64,000 nt of DNA from Bacillota bacterium (GTDB taxonomy: Bacteria; Bacillota; Clostridia; Acetivibrionales; DTU013). The notes below the pieces were generated by a model, which was not told the origin of the DNA, made no database searches, and saw only the letters and a program-made list of their open reading frames with translations. Position numbers and translations under genes: made by a program. This document shows positions 32,759-42,237 of this stretch, piece after piece (the stretch's first letter is position 1; the number at the start of each line of letters is the position of its first letter). The DNA lies in contig JAEZRE010000006.1 in NCBI GenBank assembly GCA_023412915.1, positions 124,001 through 188,000 of the forward strand, read 5' to 3'.

Positions 32759-32920
32759 AAAACCGATTAACAAATTTTGCAACAACTTTTTTTATATCGC
32801 TGGTGAATAGAAAGCCGCCGATGCAAATTTTATATTAATGCCGGCGGATTGTATATTTGAGCATGCTTTAGTCAGACAATATGTGCATGGGATTGTTTTA
32901 CAAAAGGCGGTTGAGGTTTC

Positions 32921-33313
32921 GTGAAGAAAAAAGCGAAGGAAAATGTAAAGGAAAACAAATTGATAAAATACCTGAAATATGTTGCCATAGGTCTGGTTAC
33001 TGGGGCAGCGAACGGGTTGTTCGGCTCGGGCGGCGGAACGATTGCCGTACCGGCTATGGTACATTTTCTTGACGCAGAGGAACACAAGGCGCACGCGACG
33101 GCAATTTCCGTCATACTGCCTCTGACGGTGGTGAGCTCCGTATATTATATTTCAAAAGGCTATGCCGACTGGGGTCTTACGCTTAAGGTCACCATCGGCG
33201 GTCTGGTGGGCGGTTACATAGGAGCCCGTCTGTTGAACGTTTGTCCGGAGAAGTGGCTTAGAAGGATTTTTGCAATTTTTATGGCTGCAGCCGGGATCAG
33301 GATGATCCTTTAG
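32921..33313 (+). CDS. Short TauE/SafE-type membrane permease, first of two
   Basis: The 130-residue protein starts with a basic tail and has the TauE/SafE half-domain GLVTGAANGLFGSGGGTIAVPAMVHFL. Four hydrophobic helices end with RRIFAIFMAAAGIRMIL. Full TauE/SafE exporters (organosulfonate, sulfite and related anions) have two such halves in about 250 residues. Here each half is a separate gene, so a heterodimer is likely. The start is GTG 32921 with GAGG upstream. The gap to the next gene contains a GGGACAGG-type inverted repeat. Confidence 0.82.
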   Translation: MKKKAKENVKENKLIKYLKYVAIGLVTGAANGLFGSGGGTIAVPAMVHFLDAEEHKAHATAISVILPLTVVSSVYYISKGYADWGLTLKVTIGGLVGGYIGARLLNVCPEKWLRRIFAIFMAAAGIRMIL

Positions 33314-33385
33314 CGGTATATGGGCGGGACAGGATCCCTGTTCCCATGTGACACCCATGCCGGCTGCGGCGGAAAGGCTGATATT

Positions 33386-33847
33386 TTGCTCGATACACGT
33401 ACGGTCATATTATTCCTGATTGGGCTGGCTGCAGGCGTTATAAGCGGGATGGGGATGGGCGGCGGCGCCATACTGATACCTGCGCTTGTGCTTGCAATCA
33501 ATCCCGAGCAGCACATCGCACAGAGCGTGAACCTGTTGTTTTTCATACCAACGGCAGTAATTGCGCTGATAATACATATCAAAAACAAACAGATCGATTT
33601 CAAAATGGCATGGCCTATAATCATTTTTGGCCTATGTGGGGCGTTTCTCGGCTCTCTGCTGGCCGCCAGGCTCGGAGGAGGGCAATTGAAAAAGCTCTTC
33701 GGCTGGTTCCTCATTGCGATGAGTGTTTATGAAATGTTCAGAAAGGGAAAGCAGGAGAAGCAGGGGGAACAGGGTAAACAGGCAAAAGAGGCAAAGCAGG
33801 GGAGGCAGATAAAAACGTCAAATCGGGAAGGACATGCCGGGAGGTAA
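33386..33847 (+). CDS. Short TauE/SafE-type membrane permease, second of two
   Basis: The conserved part begins near TTG 33386 (GGAAAGG upstream) and gives 153 residues: GLAAGVISGMGMGGGAILIPALVLAINPEQHIAQSVNLLFF, then three more helices and AWPIIIFGLCGAFLGSLLAARLG. It is the second half-size SafE protein of the pair. An in-frame ATG at 33320 exists, but the added residues derive from a REP-like inverted repeat and have no family match. The C-terminal 30 residues are a Lys/Gln/Gly-rich low-complexity tail (KQEKQGEQGKQ and on), probably cytoplasmic. Confidence 0.8.
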   Translation: MLDTRTVILFLIGLAAGVISGMGMGGGAILIPALVLAINPEQHIAQSVNLLFFIPTAVIALIIHIKNKQIDFKMAWPIIIFGLCGAFLGSLLAARLGGGQLKKLFGWFLIAMSVYEMFRKGKQEKQGEQGKQAKEAKQGRQIKTSNREGHAGR

Positions 33848-33893
33848 AATCGAATTAGCAGGGCAGACTGGAAATATAAAGGCTGTTAAGGAC

Positions 33894-33923
33894 TTCACAA
33901 AGCTGATGTATTAATGGTATAAT
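33894..33923 (+). promoter_or_regulatory. Sigma-A promoter of rsfS-leuS
   Basis: TTCACA (33894-33899), an 18-base spacer and consensus TATAAT (33918-33923) stand 35 bases before the rsfS start codon. No T-box precedes leuS, so leucyl-tRNA synthetase here appears to share this vegetative promoter. Confidence 0.55.
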
Positions 33924-33957
33924 ATTTAATCAATCCATGACATGAAGGAGGATTTCT

Positions 33958-34311
33958 TTGGGCATCGACAAAATCGCAGATAAGGCATATACGATCCTTG
34001 AGGACAAGAAAGCCAGGAATATAGAGATAATCGATATTACGGAGGTTTCCACCCTTGCGGACTATTTTATGATCGCAAGCGGCACCTCCACTACACATAT
34101 AAGGACCATAGCGGATGAATTGGAGTTCAGGATGGGTGAGGCAGGTTACAACCTGATCCATAAGGAAGGTTACGAGAGCGCCAGATGGATTTTGCTCGAT
34201 TTTGGAGAACTTGTAGTCCATGTTTTCCACGAGGAGGACAGGAAATTTTATAATCTGGAGAGACTCTGGTCGGACGGAAAATTCAGGACACCTGACGATA
34301 CAAGGATGTAA
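33958..34311 (+). CDS. rsfS: Ribosomal silencing factor RsfS
   Basis: The 117-residue protein matches RsfS (Iojap/YbeB) from end to end: AYTILEDKKARNIEIIDITEVSTLADYFMIASGTSTTHIRTIADE, then RWILLDFGELVVHVFHEEDRKFYNLERLW. It binds ribosomal protein uL14 and blocks subunit joining when nutrients are scarce. The start is TTG 33958 with AAGGAGG six bases before; no ATG fits. It is directly followed by leuS, a gap of 20 bases, forming a translation-related pair under one promoter. Confidence 0.95.
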   Translation: MGIDKIADKAYTILEDKKARNIEIIDITEVSTLADYFMIASGTSTTHIRTIADELEFRMGEAGYNLIHKEGYESARWILLDFGELVVHVFHEEDRKFYNLERLWSDGKFRTPDDTRM

Positions 34312-34331
34312 CGCGAAAGGAGCTGTTCATA

Positions 34332-36773
34332 TTGTCTTATTCAACAAAGACGGACGAAAAGTGGCAAAAAAAATGGGAAGATACCGGACTATACAAGTTT
34401 GACGGGGAAAAGGCTGACAAAAAGCTATATTGTCTGGAGATGTTCTCATACCCTTCGGGTGCCAAGCTTCACATAGGGCACTGGTATAATTTCGGGCTTG
34501 CCGATAGCTGGGCAAGATTCAAGAGGATGCAGGGCTACAACGTTTTCCATCCCATGGGTTTTGATGCGTTCGGCCTGCCGGCTGAGAACTATGCTATAAA
34601 GACCGGTATCCATCCGAAGGATTCTACTTATCAGAACATCAGGACGATGGAAGGACAGCTGAAAAAAATGGGTGCGACGTATGACTGGGACTACGAGGTC
34701 ATTACCTGCGACCCTGAATATTACAAATGGACCGAATGGATATTCCTGAAGCTTTACGAACGCGGGCTCGCCTACAGGAAGAAGGCGCCGGTAAACTGGT
34801 GCCCAGGCTGCAAGACCGTCCTAGCAAACGAGCAGGTCGTCGACGGCGCTTGTGAAAGGTGCAAGACCGAAGTCACAAAGAAGGATCTTACACAGTGGTT
34901 TTATAAAATAACCGATTACGCACAGGAGCTGCTGGATTGCCTGCCCGGACTGGACTGGCCCGAGAAGACGAAGAAGATACAGCAGAATTGGATAGGCAGG
35001 TCGGAGGGAGCCGAGCTCGTATTCGAAGGTGCTGACGGAGGCTTCAGCTTCAAGGTGTTCACGACCCGTGCGGATACGCTGTACGGCGTGACTTATGTGG
35101 TGCTGGCGCCGGAGAACGAACTCGTCGACAGGATTACTACGCCGGACCGCAAGGCCGCCGTGGAGCAATACAGGGAATTTGCAAAGAAACAGACCGAAAT
35201 TGAGAGGCTTTCGACCACACGTGAGAAAACCGGAGTATTTACGGGAGCTTATGCAATAAATCCGGTCAATGGCGACAAGGTTCCGATATGGATAGCGGAT
35301 TACGTGCTGGCCGGTTACGGAACGGGCTGTGTAATGGCAGTACCGGCGCATGATGATAGGGATTTCGATTTTGCCAGGAAGTACGAACTGCCTGTAAAGC
35401 GCGTTATCAGGAGTGCTGACGGAGCGGAGGATACATTGCCGTTCTGCGACGACGGTATTCTTACGGATAGCGCCGAGTTCTCAGGAACGGGCTCAGACGA
35501 CGCCAGAAGGGCGATAGTCGATAAGCTCGGTAAAGTGGGCAGGGGAGAGATGAAGATCAATTACAGGCTCAGGGACTGGCTCGTCTCGAGACAGCGTTAC
35601 TGGGGTGCGCCTATACCGGTGATCCATTGCGAACACTGCGGCGTCGTACCGGTACCCGAGAAGGATCTGCCTGTAGTACTTCCATATAATGTGGAATTCA
35701 AACCGGACGGTGAATCGCCTCTAGCGAAGTGCGAAGAGTTCATGAACGTACCTTGCCCGAAGTGCGGAAAACCCGCCAAAAGGGATCCTGACACGCTCGA
35801 TACCTTCGTGTGTTCCTCCTGGTATTACCTGCGCTATCCCGACAATAAGAACTCCGATAAAGCTTTCGATACCGAATGGATAGACAAGATTCTGCCTGTA
35901 GACAAGTACGTCGGAGGCGCTGAACACGCCGCAATGCACCTGCTGTACGCGCGTTTCTTCACCAAGGCCTTGCGCGATATGGGCTACCTGCATTTCGACG
36001 AACCTTTCCTGTCGCTGGTTCACCAGGGAACGATACTCGGGCCTGACGGGAACAGGATGAGCAAGTCCAAGGGAAATACGATTTCACCGGATGATTATAT
36101 AGTGGAGAACGGTTCCGACGTATTCAGGATGTACCTGGCCTTCGGCTTCGCTTATACGGAAGGCGGGCCCTGGAGCGACGACGGTATCAGGGCTATTTCG
36201 AGGTTCGTGGCAAGAGTGGAGAGGCTGGTCGAGGGCGCGGCGGAGCTTAAGGCTGCTCCGGCAGGCGGGCCGTTCGGCAGCGACGAAAAGGAACTCAATT
36301 TCGTCAGGAACATGGCGATCAAAGGCGTCACCGATGATACCGAGAGGTTCCAGTTCAACACCTCCATCGCAAGGTTGATGGAGCTTGTGAACGCGCTTTA
36401 CAAATACGAGTCTCAGGGCAGGAAGAACGCTTCGCTGTATGTGGATACGATAATTGACGTGCTCAGGCTCATGGCTCCGTACGCGCCGCATCTTTCAGAG
36501 GAGCTCTGGGATAAAATGGGCGGAAACTACTCGATATTCAATGAGGAATGGCCGTCTTGGGATGCCTCCGCGCTTGTGAGGGACGAGGTCGAGATCGTAG
36601 TCCAGCTGAATGGTAAGATCAAAGACAAGATAACGCTCCCTTCGGGACTTGACAGCAAGCAGACCGAAGACATGGCAATGAAGCTCGACAAGGTCACGGC
36701 TTTAATTGAAGGCAAGACTGTGGTAAAGGTTATCGCAGTACCTGGAAGGCTTCTGAATATAGTTGTGAGATAG
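34332..36773 (+). CDS. leuS: Leucyl-tRNA synthetase
   Basis: The 813-residue enzyme has the class I signature HIGHW (KLHIGHWYNFG) near residue 48, zinc-site-like cysteines (WCPGCKTVLANEQVVDGACERCK), and a CP1 editing domain with FTTRADTLYGVTY and AVPAHDDRDFDF. A second CPKCGKPAKRDPDTLDTFVCSSWY block precedes the KMSKS-equivalent NRMSKSKGN near 600. Length and order are typical of bacterial LeuRS. It charges tRNA-Leu in the cytoplasm. The start is TTG 34332 with AAAGGAG upstream. A strong terminator follows. One tRNA-Leu(GAG) gene is at 58621. Confidence 0.97.
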   Translation: MSYSTKTDEKWQKKWEDTGLYKFDGEKADKKLYCLEMFSYPSGAKLHIGHWYNFGLADSWARFKRMQGYNVFHPMGFDAFGLPAENYAIKTGIHPKDSTYQNIRTMEGQLKKMGATYDWDYEVITCDPEYYKWTEWIFLKLYERGLAYRKKAPVNWCPGCKTVLANEQVVDGACERCKTEVTKKDLTQWFYKITDYAQELLDCLPGLDWPEKTKKIQQNWIGRSEGAELVFEGADGGFSFKVFTTRADTLYGVTYVVLAPENELVDRITTPDRKAAVEQYREFAKKQTEIERLSTTREKTGVFTGAYAINPVNGDKVPIWIADYVLAGYGTGCVMAVPAHDDRDFDFARKYELPVKRVIRSADGAEDTLPFCDDGILTDSAEFSGTGSDDARRAIVDKLGKVGRGEMKINYRLRDWLVSRQRYWGAPIPVIHCEHCGVVPVPEKDLPVVLPYNVEFKPDGESPLAKCEEFMNVPCPKCGKPAKRDPDTLDTFVCSSWYYLRYPDNKNSDKAFDTEWIDKILPVDKYVGGAEHAAMHLLYARFFTKALRDMGYLHFDEPFLSLVHQGTILGPDGNRMSKSKGNTISPDDYIVENGSDVFRMYLAFGFAYTEGGPWSDDGIRAISRFVARVERLVEGAAELKAAPAGGPFGSDEKELNFVRNMAIKGVTDDTERFQFNTSIARLMELVNALYKYESQGRKNASLYVDTIIDVLRLMAPYAPHLSEELWDKMGGNYSIFNEEWPSWDASALVRDEVEIVVQLNGKIKDKITLPSGLDSKQTEDMAMKLDKVTALIEGKTVVKVIAVPGRLLNIVVR

Positions 36774-36785
36774 CAGGATGACAAA

Positions 36786-36818
36786 AACCGGAGATTCGTT
36801 TCTCCGGTTTTTTATTTT
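36786..36818 (+). terminator. Rho-independent terminator of rsfS-leuS
   Basis: AACCGGAGA and TCTCCGGTT arms flank a six-base loop and are followed by six T residues and a further T-rich run, 12 bases past the leuS stop. Confidence 0.9.
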
Positions 36819-36899
36819 TGAAAAGAAAATTCCTATCCGAATATGAAAAAACCTTCATTATTGCCGAAATATCCGTTTTACAATAATTTCAGGATCATA

Positions 36900-38654
36900 T
36901 CATGGACCTATCCATTTAAGCAGGATAAAGCCTTCGGCAAAACCGTCCCGCTTTGGATCGGGAAGGTCTCCCCGGTCCAGGCTCCCATTGAGGTTCGTCA
37001 GGATCAGACGAATATCCAGTTCAGCTGACGCACCATCTATGGTCAGCTCTTCCATAGGCACAATTTTCCCTCCGTCCGTAGGGTAACGTTCATGCAATGC
37101 TTTCAGCGTTTCGGACAGATCCTTCGAAAAGGCTTTCTTCCCGTCCAGATCAATCTCCAGGAACAGATTTTCCATTTTGCAGCCTACCTTATGGTTCCCT
37201 GGATTAATTACGCCGATTGCGCCATCCTGCATCGGAAGCATGTAATCATACCCGGATATCGGATAGGACTTCTCATAGGGGTCGATATAGTATGAGGCAT
37301 ATTCTGTCTGCGAATATTGGGATGACTCATTATAATCAAACCCAAGCACCGACTTTGTCCTGTCGGGGGTGAAACCAGCGGGAAGGGAGTCCAGCATGGC
37401 CAGTTTATGATATCTCTCAAAATATTGTATGATTGAGGCCAGATCAGAACGGTCGCGTTTGGAAATAGGTTTTGATGCGGGTACGGCATGGCCTTCCCTC
37501 AACATCCCGTTACTGGCCAGAATTGCCTCAAACCGTCGCTCCTGGCTGTACTCCGAAACCGAAAAGGCGCTTGCGGGGCCGAAGGCGGAAAGAACCGCCA
37601 CAATAGAAAGAGAAACGGGCAGGACCGTAAGGAATTTCCGTTTGGAGAAGGTATAATAGAGCATTGCGCCGAAACACCATAGCGCGAGGACAAAAGCAAA
37701 GTATCGGGGTTCCGTGAACCCATACTCGGCCAACCGGATTCCAAGCGCTGCAAACAAAGTAATAAAAAGAGGTAATGACACACGGGGATACCAGCCTGTA
37801 AAGATCTCCGCAATCCGGTTCCCGGATTTGACGGGCAGGACAAGGAACATCAAAAGGATACCCACGGTGGCAAAACCAAGCACAAGATTGGTCACCAGGC
37901 CTTTCGGCCAGGCCATGTTGATCAGGATCCTGGCGGAATATGCATACAGGATCAAAGCATACACTGAAATCAACGGGATCTGGATATATATCATCAGTAT
38001 ACGCAGCGTCAGCGGGGAATTGGAGAGGTCCGGTTCTTCCCCTTCAGGCGGAATATAGGAAACGAACAAGGTGGGAGCAAACGCCGCCCACACGATAATC
38101 GCAGTATAAACATAGGTATTTTCCGTAATATGAACGCCCAGCAGCTTATCCAGGGTAAAAAGTATGGCAAACAGGCTCAGCATAAGGATTAAGGAATATA
38201 AGGCAGTGATCAGAAGCCGGATAATCAACCTGGTGGCATATAATGCAAATCCCTGCCTCCTGAGGAAGAATGGCACTGTGAGAAAAAGCAGGACCAGTGC
38301 GCCGGTCAGCAGGAAATACCGTGTCATTGTAACCATCTTGAATTCGGGAAGCAGAAAAACTCCATATCCAGCAATGGCGATCCCGGAAAACAGCATTATG
38401 GCAATCCTTGCGGCAAAGGACAGGGAGGTTCGCTCAAATGCCAGCCCGATTCCGAGGAACAGCGGGATTCCCATACAACAGGCCATCATAATCCGGACCA
38501 GGGTATCTTCGACCGGTTGGTCAAGGTTACGTTCACTGTTCAGAACCAGAAGGATCCCTGCCGTAACATAGGCAAGCAACAGCGGGATCGGGAATCTAAG
38601 GAAGCCTGTACCAAATCCACGGAAGGTCGTTTTTATACGCTGTAGGAACTTCAT
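36900..38654 (-). CDS. DUF4153 polytopic membrane protein
   Basis: The 584-residue protein has about 11-12 hydrophobic helices in residues 15-370. A soluble, probably extracytoplasmic C-terminal domain of about 200 residues follows, rich in Tyr/Asp/Ser (FDYNESSQYSQTEYASYYIDPYEKSYPISGYDYMLPM). The layout and the motif LYSLILMLSLFAILFTLDKLLGV with VSYIPPEGE match the DUF4153 family, which has no assigned biochemical role. It is convergent with leuS (terminator between) and apparently monocistronic; an ATG at 38654 has a GAGGTGCGG-type site. A lower-case repeat element follows upstream on the plus-strand right side. Confidence 0.75.
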   Translation of the reverse strand: MKFLQRIKTTFRGFGTGFLRFPIPLLLAYVTAGILLVLNSERNLDQPVEDTLVRIMMACCMGIPLFLGIGLAFERTSLSFAARIAIMLFSGIAIAGYGVFLLPEFKMVTMTRYFLLTGALVLLFLTVPFFLRRQGFALYATRLIIRLLITALYSLILMLSLFAILFTLDKLLGVHITENTYVYTAIIVWAAFAPTLFVSYIPPEGEEPDLSNSPLTLRILMIYIQIPLISVYALILYAYSARILINMAWPKGLVTNLVLGFATVGILLMFLVLPVKSGNRIAEIFTGWYPRVSLPLFITLFAALGIRLAEYGFTEPRYFAFVLALWCFGAMLYYTFSKRKFLTVLPVSLSIVAVLSAFGPASAFSVSEYSQERRFEAILASNGMLREGHAVPASKPISKRDRSDLASIIQYFERYHKLAMLDSLPAGFTPDRTKSVLGFDYNESSQYSQTEYASYYIDPYEKSYPISGYDYMLPMQDGAIGVINPGNHKVGCKMENLFLEIDLDGKKAFSKDLSETLKALHERYPTDGGKIVPMEELTIDGASAELDIRLILTNLNGSLDRGDLPDPKRDGFAEGFILLKWIGP

Positions 38655-38926
38655 ATCCGCACCTCGTTTTCTGATGGCTCATGGTCGGCAAACCGGAAGC
38701 TTTGTTCGCGTATCCGGTAAACTGGAACCGTCTTCATGTATCATCTGTATGTCGTTCAATTTTATTCTGTCATACAACAGTAAAAAAGGTAATCAGAGAT
38801 GGCTCGATTTCCCCAGTTTCCTTCCACCATCAACCGGGTACCACAATATATGGCAATGAAGAGAATCCACTACTTTAGAATGTATCTTTCCAGAATGGGG
38901 AAAGCGTGAAACGCAGGGAAACGCAA

Positions 38927-38981
38927 GGGACGGTTCTTTTGTTTCACTTTACGAAAAAAAGTGAAACAAAAGAACCGTCCC
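38927..38981. repeat. REP-like perfect inverted repeat, GGGACGGTTCT family
   Basis: Two perfectly complementary 24-base arms starting GGGACGGTTCTTTTGTTTCA flank a seven-base loop. An imperfect GAAAC(G/A)CA extension reaches about 38920-38990. It ends ten bases before the stop of the acyl-CoA ligase gene and may double as its terminator, though no T-run follows on that side. Shorter copies occur at 904-931 and 15406-15420. Confidence 0.8.
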
Positions 38982-38990
38982 TGTGTTTCG

Positions 38991-40709
38991 TTAGCCTATT
39001 TTTTCAATGTAACGTTTGATCTTTTTGGTTGAAGTCTTCGCGAACTCCTCTTCACGAATAGTAAAGCGGCGGATGCGTTTATACAACGTCATGTTCCTGT
39101 TCACGTTCTTGACTTCGTTGTCGATTATCCTGAAGACTTCGTCCTGAGTTACCTCGGTTTTTTCAAGCTTCTCCCTGATCACATCCATCGCAGGGACTAT
39201 CATAGCGTATACGAAGGTCTCCTCTGAGGCTTCGTCGTCCTTGCCATAAACCATGGACTCCGCGATGAACGGTGATTTGTCCAGGTATGCTTCGACCTCT
39301 TCAGGATATATGTTCTTTCCGTTCTTGGTAACGATGACGTTCTTCTTTCTTCCGGTTATGCTGAAGAAGCCTTCCTTGTTCATTTTCCCAAGGTCTCCGG
39401 TGAAGAACCAGCCGTCTCTTATTACTTTTTCGGTGGCAAGCTTGTTTTCGAAATAACCCAGCATTACGTTGTCGCCTTTTACGATCAATTCGCCTATGCC
39501 TTCCTTGTTCGGCTTGTAAATCATTACTTCGTCTATGGGGAGAGGCAGGCCTATAGAATCGTCCCTGTATTTTTCAAGCTGGTTGACCGTTACGATCGGG
39601 GAGCACTCGGTCAGGCCGTAGCCCTGGAGCATGGCGATACCGAAGCTGCGGAAGCCCTTTGAAACGGCGGGATCTATAGCCGCCGCGCCTGATATTATAA
39701 GTCTGACCCTTCCGCCTATATTGTCGTGAATTTGTTTGAAAAGCTTTCTCCTGATATCGATACCCAGTAAATTATATGCCAGATCGCTTATGAACAGCGC
39801 GATTTTTGCCTTCCTCGCCGTAGCCTTGCTCTTGTTTATATTTTCCCAGACCTTTTTATACATGGATTCGAGCAGCAGCGGCACTGCGAGCAATATCGTC
39901 GGACTGGTCTCCTTCATGTTCTTCGCTATGTGCTTGAGCCCTTCTATGAACGAGATCCTGCAGCCGTTGTAGAGCATCAGCAGAAAGCTAGTCGTGCATG
40001 CGTAAGTATGATGCAGCGGGAGCATACAGAGTGTCGAATCCTTGTCGTCTATATAGAGCACCGAACAAACGGACATGATATCGGATACCAGATTCTTATG
40101 GGAGAGCATTACTCCCTTTGCCAGATCGGTAGTGCCGGAGGTGAAAATAAGGATACTGAAAGCATCCGGATCGACAGTCGCATCGAGGTAAGATCGGTCG
40201 CCCCCGTCCAAAAGAGAATTGCCTTTTCCAATCAGCTTCTTAAGGGACAGGAAGCCGTCCGTGTCGTCTTCCGCATCCATATTGATATAATACTCGCAGG
40301 ATGTGATGGAGCTTGCGATGACCCTCATATCCTTTTCATGTTTTCCCGAGAATATTATTGCGCTTGCGTTCGAACGCACCAGCAGGTTTTCGACCTCGGG
40401 CAGCGGCAGTTCCCTGTCGAGAGGGACGGCTATGCCCGTGCCGTTTGCTGTGGAAATATAGGAAAGACACCATTCATACCGATTTTCACCGATAATCGCA
40501 ATAAATTTGCCTTTTAGACCGAGACTGATCAATGCAGTTCCCAGCGCGTCGGTTTCACGTTTGAAATCCTTATAGGTAACTCCCTTGTAGCCGTCATTTG
40601 ATGTCTTAAGCCAGAAGGCGTCTTTTTCGCCGGACAGGTTTACACTCTGCTCAAGCATGTCTTTCAGATCTGTAATTTCCCGGACCTTGCGAATAGCTTT
40701 TGACGTCAT
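38991..40709 (-). CDS. AMP-binding acyl-CoA synthetase (long-chain fatty acid CoA ligase-like)
   Basis: From ATG 40709 the product is 572 residues of the ANL superfamily. The P-loop is ILIFTSGTTDLAKGVMLSHKN near 185, followed by YGLTECSPIVTVN (A5) near 340, the A7 motif WFFTGDLGKMN, and the hinge and K-rich C-terminus GRKKNVIVTKNGKNIYPEE. The order and GRKKN...NGKNIYPEE signature suit FadD-like acyl-CoA or long-chain acyl ligases. It activates a fatty acid as acyl-AMP and then acyl-CoA. A GTG two codons earlier (40715) is an alternative start; AAGGAG lies upstream of both. It stands alone and ends against a REP-like repeat. Confidence 0.88.
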   Translation of the reverse strand: MTSKAIRKVREITDLKDMLEQSVNLSGEKDAFWLKTSNDGYKGVTYKDFKRETDALGTALISLGLKGKFIAIIGENRYEWCLSYISTANGTGIAVPLDRELPLPEVENLLVRSNASAIIFSGKHEKDMRVIASSITSCEYYINMDAEDDTDGFLSLKKLIGKGNSLLDGGDRSYLDATVDPDAFSILIFTSGTTDLAKGVMLSHKNLVSDIMSVCSVLYIDDKDSTLCMLPLHHTYACTTSFLLMLYNGCRISFIEGLKHIAKNMKETSPTILLAVPLLLESMYKKVWENINKSKATARKAKIALFISDLAYNLLGIDIRRKLFKQIHDNIGGRVRLIISGAAAIDPAVSKGFRSFGIAMLQGYGLTECSPIVTVNQLEKYRDDSIGLPLPIDEVMIYKPNKEGIGELIVKGDNVMLGYFENKLATEKVIRDGWFFTGDLGKMNKEGFFSITGRKKNVIVTKNGKNIYPEEVEAYLDKSPFIAESMVYGKDDEASEETFVYAMIVPAMDVIREKLEKTEVTQDEVFRIIDNEVKNVNRNMTLYKRIRRFTIREEEFAKTSTKKIKRYIEKIG

Positions 40710-40800
40710 CCTCACAACACTCCTTGAAGGGATATTACTTGAAAATCGGCATTTATTGCGATTCTCTGCTTCTATATTATATATTATGTAACGCCAAATA

Positions 40801-40830
40801 GTAAATACTACAAAAATCAGGAGTATTTAC
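40801..40830 (-). terminator. Hairpin overlapping the end of the DacF-like gene
   Basis: GTAAATACT and AGTATTTAC arms pair perfectly around a 12-base loop that includes the last codons. T-rich sequence (TATTTGG) follows on the minus strand. It is a modest terminator. Confidence 0.5.
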
Positions 40831-42097
40831 GGGAATGCACCTTGCGTGAGATGCGCCTAAGAGTGGCGCGGAGCAGAATGAAGAAGAGAAGGAAGCCGGC
40901 TATATATAATCCGATCCTTACAAAGATGTTGTTTGCGAAAGCCTTTATCTTACTTGCCAGGGTGACAGGTTCGGGCTTGGGTTCTATGCTTCTGGCTGCG
41001 ACCAGGTCGACCTTTCCTATGGAAACGTCATTCTTTACAAATTCGACGTAACCCATTATGTCATCCTTGTTGACCGGTGCAGTGACGTTTTCCGAAATGT
41101 GTGGTATCTCTTTTACATTCTGCCGGTCGGAAGCCTTCGGCACTATGCACGAAAGACTGTTGGTGGTCACAAGGTCGAGGCCGTAGATATCCTCGGCATT
41201 TTCAACCTTTATATTTCGATAGACCTTTCCCTTTTCAAGCAGGTTCACCTTCTTGAAATTGTTAAAGCCGTAGTCGAGCAGCTCCTTCGAATAGGTCCTT
41301 ACGTTTTCCTGCGCGCCTTCGTTTTTAACTCCCATTACGACGGAAATAAGCTCCAGACCGTTTTTGTCCTTCGCGGCCGAAACGAGGTTGTAGCCTGCCT
41401 GGCCGGTATAGCCGGTTTTAATCCCGTCTATGACGTAAAGGTCGCTTTTGTCGGTGATCATCAGTTTATTTGTATTGGCCAGTACGGGCCATTCGGGATG
41501 CTTGTTGGTCGGAGGCATTTGAAGGTTGGGAGAACTTACGATCTTCCGGAATTCGGGGAGGGTCATGGCATAGCGAGCGAATTTGGCCATGTCGGCAGCG
41601 GTCGTATAATGCTCCGGGTCATGCATTCCGTTGGTGTTTGCAAAATGCGTATTCGTTGCGCCGAGCTCTTTTGCCTTTTCATTCATCATATTTATAAATG
41701 CCTGACGGCTGTCGGCAACATTTTCTGCAATTATATTGGCGGTTTCGTTGGCGGAGCATATGAGAAGCGCCTGGAGCAGGTTTTCAAGCTTGATCTGCTC
41801 TCCGGCGATAATGCCGATGTTGCTGCCGTCCGGGCCGATATCTTCTATAGCGGACTGACCGGCTGTCATGACTTGATCCAGACGACCGTTTTCCAGCGCA
41901 AGTATGGCTGTCATTATTTTGGTCGTACTGGCCGGATAAACCTGTGCATCCGGATTTTTTTCACACAGGATGTCGCCTGTTTCGGAATCTATCAGGATAT
42001 AGGCGCCTGCATTGGGAGCGGGCGGTTGCTCGATCGCTAAACTGGTATTAGTCAGGAAAAAGAACAGTACCATTGCCAACGTAAGCAGCCTTTTCAT
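40817..42097 (-). CDS. D-alanyl-D-alanine carboxypeptidase, DacF/PBP5-like
   Basis: The 426-residue protein has a signal peptide (MKRLLTLAMVLFFFLTNTSLA), and the serine-type penicillin-binding triad: SxxK in PASTTKIM (S57, K60), SxN in CSANE (S115-N117) and KTG in GIKTGYTG (227-229). A C-terminal beta domain and a membrane anchor helix (about 395-415, LYIAGFLLFFILLRA) follow. It trims the terminal D-Ala of peptidoglycan stem peptides outside the membrane. It resembles DacF/DacB of sporulating Firmicutes in length and order. The gene is monocistronic and divergent from the ComEA-like gene. Confidence 0.93.
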   Translation of the reverse strand: MKRLLTLAMVLFFFLTNTSLAIEQPPAPNAGAYILIDSETGDILCEKNPDAQVYPASTTKIMTAILALENGRLDQVMTAGQSAIEDIGPDGSNIGIIAGEQIKLENLLQALLICSANETANIIAENVADSRQAFINMMNEKAKELGATNTHFANTNGMHDPEHYTTAADMAKFARYAMTLPEFRKIVSSPNLQMPPTNKHPEWPVLANTNKLMITDKSDLYVIDGIKTGYTGQAGYNLVSAAKDKNGLELISVVMGVKNEGAQENVRTYSKELLDYGFNNFKKVNLLEKGKVYRNIKVENAEDIYGLDLVTTNSLSCIVPKASDRQNVKEIPHISENVTAPVNKDDIMGYVEFVKNDVSIGKVDLVAARSIEPKPEPVTLASKIKAFANNIFVRIGLYIAGFLLFFILLRATLRRISRKVHSRKYS

Positions 42098-42237
42098 CAG
42101 TACCTCCGGGTATTTTAATACATTTTAAGTATATCAGAAAAAGCGGGCATTTAGTTAAAATATATTTAAATATTTTTAGAAAAAAAAGGAAAAAGACATT
42201 AAAAGGAAGAATTATACAATTATGGAGGATGATCGTA

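Noticed and set aside
41099..42040. Long rightward frame opposite the DacF-like gene
   Set aside because: Antisense of a gene with complete SxxK, SxN and KTG motifs.
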